A DNA stretch of 64,000 nucleotides, taken from positions 5,489,405-5,553,404 of the forward strand of contig JABAKD010000029.1 of assembly GCA_012845835.1 (NCBI GenBank), written 5' to 3'. The first letter of the stretch is position 1. Every line of letters starts with the position of its first letter. A model generated the notes under the pieces. It did not search any database. It was not told the DNA's origin and worked only from the letters and a program-made list of their open reading frames with translations. Shown here one piece after another: positions 44,201 to 53,394 of the stretch. This DNA comes from Undaria pinnatifida. Lineage: Eukaryota; Sar; Phaeophyceae; Laminariales; Alariaceae. A program made the position numbers and the translations under genes.

Positions 44201-46133
44201 GACAGCAATCTGTGGAGCTGTGAATCGAAAAAAAATACTTCGGGGAGCTGCAGAATGCCCAGCATCTCTTTCGTATGTATCTGTCCCCGTAGCTATACGC
44301 ATCGTATAGATTGTATATACACACGCACCTGTCGAATACTTGCGCGCTCCGGTGTTGTACTGCGCAACGGAAATCGGACGGCGGGTTCGAATTAAAGGTT
44401 GTTTCAAATGGCGGTCGAGTCGCACCTTGGAATGAATCGCATTGGAGTTGAACAAATTATTGTATTTTTATATGCTCGTCATGCAGTGAGTGCTCGTAGA
44501 TCTTGAACAATAAACCTAGCATGTTTTTTTTTGTCATTTCGCATCCACGGCGAACGGCAATCCCGTCGTCCACGAACGAAGAAGGCGTGGCTTGGTCGGT
44601 GTTGAAGAGCTCACCTGAACTGTATGTTTGCTTTTCCCACAGTAGTTTCAACTTACCGTCGGGCGGAGGTTCGTGATATATCACACCTAGGGGCTCAATC
44701 AATGCTACATCAAACCAGTTACGTTGTAGATCAATATGGAACCGGCTAGGTTGTTGGGGCTCGATTCATGATACCTCACACCAGCTAGACTGTGGCGCAC
44801 GATTCATGCTATCCTACGCCAGGTATGCTGTAGACGCTCAAGTCATGCTACATCAAACCAGTTCAATGGTTGGGGTTCAAATCATGCCTTATCGACACAG
44901 TTTAATTGTTGGGGCTCAGTTTATGCTACATCACACTACCTGGTAGGTAGGTAGACTGTCGGGGCTCAAGAGCCGGCCAGCTAGTTTAGACGATCTGGCA
45001 CTGCTGTGTCCACGGCGCGAACTGCACTGCGTTAACCGGAATAAGTAGGCTGTATCGACGCTTTTCTACGCATGCTGTGGGGCCACGCATGGGTTGCCTC
45101 GCCACCATCGGCCTGTTATGCCGTCTCGGACAAACGGCTGCGCGCGCTGCTGGTGACATGGCGGCGCGTTTTCCTGTAGCAGACATGAGCGTTTTCCTGT
45201 AGCAGACATGAGCGTTTTCCTGTAGCAGACATGAGCGTTTTCCTGTAGCAGACATAAGCGTTGCCCATGCAATACGCGGCCAAGCCTACTACGCGATATG
45301 ATAGTTGATACCCCACAGCAATACGTAGGTGCACTAAACACCTTGTACTGCTACTGCCGCAGTAGAGGCGCAGATTTCCGTGAGTTACCGTCACCACAAG
45401 CAACTATCTGCAATACCTAGCTGACAAATAATTAGTAGGCGTCTTTTAATCAGGCAAGTCACAGCCTTAGCAGCAGCTGTTTGTGCTCTGACTTGCAACT
45501 ACGTGCATGTTGCCCGGGCTGGACTTACTCTCGGTGACGGCGCTTGTCGTTTGTGAATATGATCTTGTAGTGCTTACCCGCCCGGGTTCAGCGCGCTCTG
45601 CTGCTGCTGCTGCTGCTGCTGCTGCTCAAGCTTACCGCTCGATAGTCGATGCTCGCATAGTAGTACATTCATAGGTCCACTAAGATGCCTTGGAGTAATA
45701 CTGCTGTATTGGCCGTTTGACCTCTGGCTTGCAACGCCACGCCCCCATCATAGGCGTGCCTTTAGCCGGGGCTGGACTTACACTCCATGGCGGCGCTCGT
45801 GTGACCTTGTAGTCGTATCCACCCCGGTGCAGCGCGCCGTGCCGCTGCTGCCGCCGCTGCTGCTGCTGCTTCTGCTACTGCTGCTACTCAACCTTACCAC
45901 GCGATGATCGATACTCGCACAGCAAAACACATATAGGTGTACTAAAATACCTTCAAATCCTACTGTTGTAGCAGCCGTTCGAGCTCTGGGTTGCGACAGC
46001 GCGCTCCTACGCGTGCCTGTAGCCAGGGTTGGACTTTCACTTCCTGGCGGCGCTTGTATTGCCTTTTCGTGCATACCCGCCCCGGTATCACACGCGCTGC
46101 TACTGTTTTTGGTTGTTGTTGTGGTTGTTGTGG

Positions 46134-46176
<43 letters not shown>

Positions 46177-46188
46177 GGTTGTTGTTGT

Positions 46189-46247
<59 letters not shown>

Positions 46248-48308
46248 TTGCTGTTGCTGCTGCTGCTGCTGCCGCTCCTGTTGATGTTGCGCTTTCATGT
46301 ACTTAAATGTGATGCAGCCCCGTACGCTGCAAGCGTTGTCGTGAAAAGGCCTCAAGTCTCTCTCGCTCGAAATACCAGTGCTATCTGTAGCTTGATCTTA
46401 TCATGTGTTTTGCGTGTTTTCACGTTAACCCGTTGTTTCAAGCCATCGACATACAGCGCATGCAGTGCCCCTGCCGATCGTTCATCCTAGAGAGTTGCAA
46501 GTGCTGTGGTCATAAGCTACGAGACACCGATATCCACCGCAAGTCTAGGAAGGAGATTTTGGTCATGCAAATGCCAAACGTGCTGACTACGAAAAACGTA
46601 AAATGCAGTATCAAAGCCTGCAAACCAGACGAACTGTGGAAGAGAACGGAGAGAAAAGCCAATTAAAAAACAAGGAAGGACAAATAATGTAGAATATATT
46701 ATAATACCCGCTTGTTGCCAGGTACGTGGTGCCTGGTAAAGGCGTTGAAGCCTAAGAAGGGTGATCACCCCGTCAGAGACCGTCGCTCTCGCGATGGCTA
46801 CAACGCGCCTGCCGCGGAGGTTGCGTGTGGGCCGCACGTTGTGGCAGTTTGGCGGCCTGACCACACGCGATGACCGTTCGTGCCAGAAGCTTTGGTGGCG
46901 TGATGCCGCCTCGAGCGCAAGTTGTATTCGAGAGTTCTAATTTACACCGTGCCAAGAGAAGAGGACCCCTTTCGAGGTCGCCGAAGACGGATTATACGTC
47001 TGCCGCGGCCGACGACAAACTCACATAACTTGACGACAGCTGGAAATATCCCGTTGTGTGAGATCCTCGCTACAGTTATAGCACCTGCCATATTTTAGTA
47101 GTTAGCGATGTTCTAGCTCCGGCGGTACCGGTATTGCGTGGCTGCGACGAAGAAAGCGCGGAGCGCCCACGACTGAGTCGCTCTTGAGATGCCGAACTGT
47201 TTGTAAACTAACGATCGGCGCCTGCATCGCATTGCTTGCGCGAACATGGCACCCCTAACCCCGCGGGTGCCCGCTCCTGTCGTTTGGATGTGACGCGTGC
47301 TACGGCGGTAGGGGTCCTCGTAGCGCCTGTTTTTTCCGCGGCTCCTGGCTTGAGGCGCTGTACCCCTCACCCAAAAACTGACTTTAAAAAACAAATGTGT
47401 AAGCTAGATCCGATACACAATGGATATATCTGACGATCGATGTCACAGAAATCCACATCGGACTCATCCCACGCTAGAGGTGCAGCAGATTCAGAGAATT
47501 TTCTGAGCTCCCAGCATGAGGAGCTCAATATCTCACCATCCTCTGAAACATGGCTTCGAAGGCATTCATTCGCGCAATCCGACCTACACTTCTATGCTTT
47601 AGTCCGATAAAAAGATAATCATGTAAAATATCAGACTAACGCATAGTTCCTCACTTGAGGTCAACCGGTCAGAGGTAGCAAACCTTTCCCCAAAACGTGC
47701 AACCCCTACTGCACTATAGAGGGATGGCTCAACTCTAACCCAGACATACTGGGTACCTCGTGTCGGTTGATTTTCCAAGTAAAGTGTCCTAAAAAATCGT
47801 GGGTGCATTTAGTAATAGAGTTAAAAGAGTACACCCCTGCCGTAGCTCGGCTCAACTGCGTAAACGCCCCCCCCCCCCTGCGAAGCACAACCCCCGCCCC
47901 CGTCCCCTCCCCGCCTCCTTTTTTTTCCTTTTTTGTTTCGATTTAAGTGTCTCAAAACTCATAAGTGCAGTCTTGAAAATAGTCACAAGAGTACAACCCT
48001 ACCGTGGCCCAGTTCAACTGCGTGAAACCCCTCTCCGAAGCTCACCCCCGTCCCCGTCCCCTTCCCGCCTCCCGTTTTTTTTTTTGCTTTTTTTGTCAGG
48101 GTTTTTAGTGTCCGTGGACACCTACATGAATCTTCTCCTCACGTCCACGGAAGAATACGTTGACGGTGAATTCGCGGGAAATTTGGGGGACGTGCTTATC
48201 CGGTGCAATAACGTCTTGTACCTTAGGGGCGCGGAAGGGGATGAGGATACCGCAAAAGCGGAAGGCGGGGGAGAGAATGGGATGGACGAAGAGGAGGACG
48301 AAGGATAG
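41274..48308 (+). CDS. SNRPF: Small nuclear ribonucleoprotein Sm F (two exons, 6.7 kb intron)
   Basis: SmF is one of seven Sm proteins that form the ring around the uridine-rich site of spliceosomal U1, U2, U4 and U5 snRNAs. Exon 1 (41274-41364) reads [30 protein letters not shown] plus G. Exon 2 (48100-48308) starts with GG after TTTTTGTCAG and reads [50 protein letters not shown], then an acidic tail. The joined protein is 99 residues. It covers Sm motif 1 and Sm motif 2 ([11 protein letters not shown]) without gaps and matches SmF nearly residue by residue in the core. The acidic Gly/Glu tail is somewhat longer than in animals. The intron (41365-48099) is extremely long for a 300-nt coding gene and is made largely of tandem repeats. 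Confidence 0.97.
41853..42010. repeat. Degenerate roughly 85-bp tandem repeat, cluster 1 (SmF intron)
   Basis: Two units share TCCTGC..TGGCACSGTGAT, then ATCCCACCCGG(A/G)YCTGA and CCTTCCAAAC or CCCTCCAAACTGACC. Related units sit at 43268-43450, so the family is represented twice in the same intron. Confidence 0.65.
43268..43450. repeat. Degenerate roughly 90-bp tandem repeat, cluster 2 (SmF intron)
   Basis: Units are recognisable by CGCTTGGCACCTTGAT or CGCCTGGCACCGTAAT, then GACCCGGATCTGAGCTCTCC or CGGCACTAAGCCCTCC, then AACTGACCCTCGGTAACCC or AATCTGATCCTGGGTA. They are homologous to the 41853-42010 cluster. Confidence 0.65.
44690..44980. repeat. Degenerate roughly 39-bp tandem repeat (SmF intron)
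   Basis: About six units carry TTGGGGCTCAATTCATGCTA and CATCACACCAGTT variants. CATG occurs at about 44767, 44806, 44844 and 44883 and the matching TATG at 44922, a spacing of 37-40 bp. The last unit runs into a TACCTGGTA palindrome. Confidence 0.75.
45168..45262. repeat. 23-bp minisatellite, four units (SmF intron)
   Basis: GCGTTTTCCTGTAGCAGACA plus TGA is repeated four times with one change in the last unit. Because 23 is not a multiple of three, all three - frames read the same cyclic peptide, which explains several false open frames there. Confidence 0.92.
45445..46290. repeat. Three tandem copies of a 250-300 bp unit, each with a triplet array
   Basis: Copies begin near 45445, 45700 and 45960. 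The shared blocks are CTGTWKTAGCAGC or TACTGCTGTATTGGCC, GCTCTGACTTGCAACTAC or CTCTGGCTTGCAACGCC, and GGGCTGGACTTACTCTC. They continue with GGCGGCGCT..TTGTAGT..CCCGCCC and GTTCAGCGCGC, then CTG/GTT triplets and CTCAASCTTACCRCKCGAT. The third copy's triplet array (about 46105-46275; GTT, then GCTGTT, then GCT) is by far the longest. Confidence 0.85.
46432..46666 (+). repeat. Dispersed repeat with coding content, copy 2 (inside SmF intron)
   Basis: The + frame reads [40 protein letters not shown] and on to an end at 46666. Cys and His are spaced like a zinc ribbon (CPC..CKCCGH..H). The same DNA with a frame break is at 28600-28735. This looks like a fragment of a mobile element or gene family carried in the intron; a BED-type finger is possible but not demonstrated. 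Confidence 0.45.
47336..47400 (+). repeat. CTTGAGGAGCTC dispersed repeat, short copy
   Basis: GCGGCTCCTGGCTTGAGGCG is followed by CTGTACCCCTCACCCAAAAA and CTGACTTTAAAAA. A further fragment (TTCCTCACTTGAGG) lies at 47644. Both are in the SmF intron in the same orientation as the other copies. Confidence 0.6.
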
Positions 48309-51300
48309 CCGGACGGGGGGGACGGGGGACGGGGGGGGTAGATTGTAGGGTGTTTCAGATTTACGTACCCTATTGGCTGCTCGTTGACCCAAAAGGGTTT
48401 TTCGCTGTGGTTGATACCACGAGAGTGGTTCCCAATGTAGAGAATTGGAGAAGGGGAAGGGGGGGGGGGGGGGGGGGGGGTTAGCTAGAGGGGCGGGTAA
48501 GTGGGTTAAGCTGAGGCGGGGTGGGGGGGGTGGCCAAAAGAGGGTATGAAGGACTTGTTCGTGCCACAGATGCCTGTCTTTGCAACGCGAACGTGGTTGA
48601 CCGGATCGGCGTTGTGCAGATTTTACGGATATAGCTTACGCGTCGCTGGTGGTCGCCTGGCCTACCTCCGTCGTTTTTTCTTGTGACGTCGATGATAACA
48701 ATCTTCTTTTACCTCCCAGACTCGTTGGTCTTAATGCGTGAACCGCTCGTTTGTAATCTGCGCTTAATTCACTAAACGTGCAAAACATTGCTAGGGTTGC
48801 GCGGTAGGAAACCACACTTTTTTTGTTGACAGCAGGAGGGTTTGCTTGGAGCCTGCCGTAATGATGTTTATCCTTGTTCTGGAGTGGACCTGGTGTCGAA
48901 AATTCGGGTGAGCGATCTGAAACGATTTGATCGTCTGAGATGATCCAAGGTGTGTGTGTGCATGCTCAGTGTGAAACTTGATGGCAAAGCCTCGCTCTGT
49001 GGGCCGCGCGACAGCCTGTCTGATCCTACATATTGTGCAGGTATACAGCCGTACAGCCACCGCTCACCGCGACCCGCATGCTAACGTTTTACCATCATCG
49101 TCGCGCTACGAGTACTCGCAAGGAACCTTCTTTTTTCATCCCATCTGTTATCTTTAGGCTTCCTCCCTTTTGGAGCTCAGACCTAGGGTCACGTAGCAGC
49201 CCCCCCCTCACCCCCTCACCCCCTCCCCCCTCTACGGTGCATGCCTTCGTGTTTATATCGCGAAAACGGTTCAGCATGTTCTTCCGTTGTCGACCCATGC
49301 CAACTTTGTATTTGCACACGCGCGCAACTCGTGGGCCCTGTCTGCATGACTTCATTTTTGAGCACAAGAAAAACTCGCTCGGGGGGCTCGACCTTTGAGG
49401 TTTACCGATATAGGCCACCGAAGACGCAGGTCTTTTGAGGTATCCCGAAATATACCACTTGAGATGCGGGTCTCAGGATGCTGAATACTGACGGCTGGAC
49501 CTATTTGGTGTGTACAGTTTCAACTTCCCCCAATGGCGCCAACAAGCCGCCTTCATGTTTCGCGCAGCTGTTGGGGTCTCGGCAAACAACATCGCCACTT
49601 CCCGGCGATTTGTCATTGTCTTTGCCATCCGACGTTTGTTATTGCAGCATGAGCTTTTCAACACCGATCACTCACAAAAAGCATTTTCCCATCAAGAAAA
49701 CCAAGAGAAACCAAAAAAGGAAGGAAATCCGCGCGGCACGAAGTGTAATTACCACCGTTCTGTGCCTACTTACTGACGTTAGCATCGATCTAATCCACCT
49801 GCTGCCCTTGCTGTACCCTTCCTTCTCGTTACAACGTGCCCGTGTCTGCGTTCTATCCTCAAACCCTAAGCCGCGTCCAGTCTCCACCCCCACGCCATCG
49901 GTTTGGGTTTGGTATTTCTTCCCCCCCCTCCTCCCTCCTCCTCCTTGCTCCCTGGCGACCGCTTTGGGCCGTTATTGCTTTGGTTGTCTTGTACTGTACG
50001 TAGCTCTCCGACCGCTCGGCGTATCTGCGATAGAGAGGCTGCGAGTTAGCCACGAGCCTTCGCAAGCCGGGGACGAAACAGGGAAGATGGGTGAACACAA
50101 GAAATGCTGTTTCTCCGGCTGCACGCGGGTGCCGCCGTGCCGTGTTTTCCCTTCTCGTGACCTCACCAAAGAAACAATGCTCATGGCCAAGCAAAGTATT
50201 TTCTCAACGCTTCCGGCATCGTATATCCTGTCTGGCGGGACCCTTTTTAAAGGCCAGTACTTGATGACATGCCGCGCGGGCCTTACATCTATTCCTCACA
50301 AGCCTTAGTTACGTTCCCGCGTCCAGAGCAGGGGTCAGTTTTTTGCATAGAAACGGCTAACACAACGTTTGGATTGGCGTCGTCTCCCCTCCGAATCGAA
50401 GTAAATGCTATTCAGTACTACAGCCTCGTCTCATAAGAAACCGATATTTTATTGGTTTAGGCTCGATTTCTTAGACGCATGCCACAGTAGCCCTGGGAGA
50501 TGTGCAGTAGATACGCCGTAGGTTGATCCCTGAACCGGGTGGTGTAGGGTCTGAAGAAAAATCCGATGAAACGCGGCCGGTGGTCGTACTAGGGTGTGCT
50601 GCAGCGCTCCGATCGCGAGCCAGCTCCGAGAAAGGCGCCGAGGACGCTGGCGCTCCTCCTGGATCAGCTTTCAGGCCGTCCTCCTATTTCTTCTGCGGCT
50701 CCTCATACGAGTTTTTCCCCGCCTCGCCCATCCACTCACAACTTCGAGAAAAACGATCGCGCCCCCTGATGAATAATAATGATAAGGATAAAACGATCGC
50801 GCCCCCCGATGTATTACAATGATATGATGAAACACAATCCAATGGCTTAGCGTACAAGCTACGCATACTACATGCATAGAGGTGCACTGAATATTCTCTG
50901 AGGAATTTCACGTGATGAGCAGCTCTATACCTCCACCATTTTTTTTTTTTGGGGGGGGGGAGGTTAAGAACCGAAAATGAAAACCGATTATGAACAGACT
51001 CATGCCCTTCTTCTGTTTGTAGGGTGTGCAAACAAGTAATATTGGGAAATCGTAATGAATGGCATTCGGAACTCGATTTGGGGTGAAGGAGCTCCATTAT
51101 TCACAAAATAACTTTGGTCAAAAGGTGTTACCTCTATAAAATCGTGGCATCCATCTTAGGTAAAGAACGTCTCGAGCACACGCCATTCGAAACGAAATGT
51201 CCCCACACGGGTAGCTTCCTCGGTTGAGGAACCTCGTCAGACCAGAGGCAGAGAACGTTTCCGCAGTAAAAAAGTATATATGTATAGATATAATAAACTA

Positions 51301-51627
51301 TCGCAGCACGCGCGTCCTTACTATTCGAGATAAAGAGGTGTGGGCTTTTACATTATATAATATTAACCTGCGAATTCAACGTTAACGTCTTTCCAACTTA
51401 CTTGGAAACAAACCCGGTTTTGGGGATCATAATTTAGTTCGAGCCGCAAATGAGATTTAGTCTATAGATGCATCGAAAGGCTCGGCTAAATAAATCCGTA
51501 AAAAAAAAAGATGAAACTCAAACCGTACGGCAAGGTCAAACAAAGCTTTTAGTATAATATCGGAAGGGGTTTTGGGGCTCTAGAGAGTTAATTAACAGCT
51601 AGCTGCCGAAATTGTTATTTTTCCCAG
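48309..51627. other. Interval downstream of SmF without a recognised gene
   Basis: It holds a 20-G run (about 48461-48480), poly-C/T tracts around 49200 and 49920, and a small AAACGATCGCGCCCCC duplication at 50750 and 50795. An ATG at 50087 opens MGEHKKCCFSGCTRVPPCRV. The C-x4-C spacing recalls the first half of the EsV-1-7 cysteine motif of brown algae, but the second half (C-x2-H) is missing, so I do not call a gene. Confidence 0.4.
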
Positions 51628-51898
51628 GCACGTGCTACGACAGAGGTAGCACTTTTCGTCTGATTTTTTTTCTGAGTGACGGGGCCCTTAATCCGAAATC
51701 GTCGAAAAATTGGCCATTTTTTATGCGTGATTCTCTAGTTGTAGACCTCGGGGCCCCATGGGATTTTACATCCTGTGTAGCAGTTTAATTTTTTCTCCAG
51801 ATATCAGTTTTTGGGGAGAGGGTCTCTTTAAAAGCGCTCCCAAATCGAGGAGTTCCCTCAGAAAAAAAGGCGGTGCGCCTCTGTCGTAGTGCACGCGA
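51628..51898. mobile_element. MITE family 2, copy B
   Basis: The left end CACGTGCTACGACAGAGGTA and the right end CCTCTGTCGTAGTGCACGCG are inverted repeats. The interior CTGAGTGACGGGGCCCTTAA and TCCGAAATCGTCGAAAAATT aligns with copy A at 20283-20550 over its length. Confidence 0.8.
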
Positions 51899-51959
51899 GC
51901 ATTTTTCAGGCAAAGCTCCCTGTGGGATTATCTCTTGGAAGAGTGGACCGGTACTACAG

Positions 51960-52780
51960 TGTACCCGGTATCTTTTTACACCCCGCCATTGCTTTTGGAA
52001 TAGAGCGGATGAAGGGGGGCGGTGGGATGGATGCACAGAGAGTAGAATATGTCTGTGCGCCTTTCCCCGCCTGGAAGATAAGATACTAGTTTTACCAAAG
52101 GAATGGCTGACACAGCATTCCGTGTGGCAGCGTCTTCCGCCCGAATCAAATCGTATGGTGTGCTGCAACTTTATTCACCCCGTCACCATCTTTGAATTTG
52201 AGTGGATGTAGGCAATGGTGGGTGGGGTGGCTGGATGGAATATCCACCTTTCCCCGCCCAGCGCAAGGATCATTTATCGAAAAAGTGGCTGACACAATAT
52301 TCTGCGTGGCAACACTATACGAGAGTATACCGATATACCTATTAGTATCATAAATAAAGGTACAACGGCTGGCGACACATAGATACAGTAGTACTCAAAC
52401 TGTATATACATCCCGTTTGATTCGAATTGAAAGCTATTACGTGTACCCGTACCCAGGTATGTACGGTTCTATCATACACCCCGCTATTGTCTTTGAACTG
52501 GAGAGGACAAGGGGAATAATAGTGGGGTGGATGGCAAAGAACATATTCTTCGTCCCCCGCCCCCCCCCAAAAGGCGTCATTTTTCGAGGATATGGCTAAC
52601 AGCACCTAATACCTGCTTGTGGGTTGGTGGCCTTATCCCCCCTCTAAACCGGTTATATGCACATACACCAGTCAGTGCTTGTTTCTATACCCCGATCTTT
52701 TAACATGAGTTGGTGGGAAGCATGTTGGGGCGGGGGGGATGTGATGGATTCTTCACAGTCTTTGAACGGCGGTGGTTTGT
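51960..52780. repeat. Degenerate roughly 250-bp tandem repeat
   Basis: At least three units carry CACCCCG(C/T)CA or CACCCCGCTATT, then TTTGGAATAGAGCGGATGAA or TTTGAATTTGAGTGGATG or TTTGAACTGGAGAGGAC. They continue with GGTGGGATGGATG and TCC(A/C)CCTTTCCCCGCC, then GGCTGACACA. They start near 51975, 52180 and 52480, with a weaker unit at about 52690. Confidence 0.65.
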
Positions 52781-53394
52781 CAAAACCGCTGCGCGTATTC
52801 GAGGAACATACATACATACACATACTATACTACACCAAACTGCGCGAGCAAGACTTTTAGTGTATAGCAGTAGCGGCATGAAACAAGGCTAAAAAACGGG
52901 CACCATCTGCCCCGGAACATACTCGTTCGAGGTACGACGTATTCCTTTTTATCAGCGTGTAAAAATTGGTATAGTCACACCCCAGTCAGTGGTAGTTAGC
53001 GTAGTTTTTCAAGATCAACTGCATTTTTTTTTGTTGCGCCTGTCTGTTTCCAGAGCATTATTTTCCCTCCCGCGATCAGGACGCAGCGTCGCCATCAACG
53101 AACCCCCCGTCCGCGTCGTCGAAAAGATGGACTGTAAGTTAGATGCAACCCCCCCCCGGGGCATACATCGGGGTCAAAAAGTGGTCGTTATATTCTTTTT
53201 GGGGGGGTCACAGCAATGAATGAATGATTTTCACCGCGTGTACAACTATCGACTCCGATGCAGAGAGGGCATGATGCCAACCGGGAGGGGATGAGTGGGA
53301 CGAGGAGTCACTATATATACTACCCAGCTGATATCACCTCATTATATTTCTAACCATCCATGTCGTAGCTCCAATTCATTTCCGCCCCCCCCCC

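Noticed and set aside
45116-45403. Repeated [14 protein letters not shown]-type peptide on the - strand
   Set aside because: It is produced by the 23-bp minisatellite, which reads the same cyclic peptide in all frames.
45991-46490. Poly-Cys, poly-Val and poly-Leu frames across the triplet array
   Set aside because: They are direct translations of GTT/GCT repeats in the SmF intron.
50087-50308. MGEHKKCCFSGCTRVPPCRV as a possible EsV-1-7-type cysteine-rich protein
   Set aside because: Only the C-x4-C half of the motif is present. The expected C-x2-H does not follow, so the resemblance is too slight.
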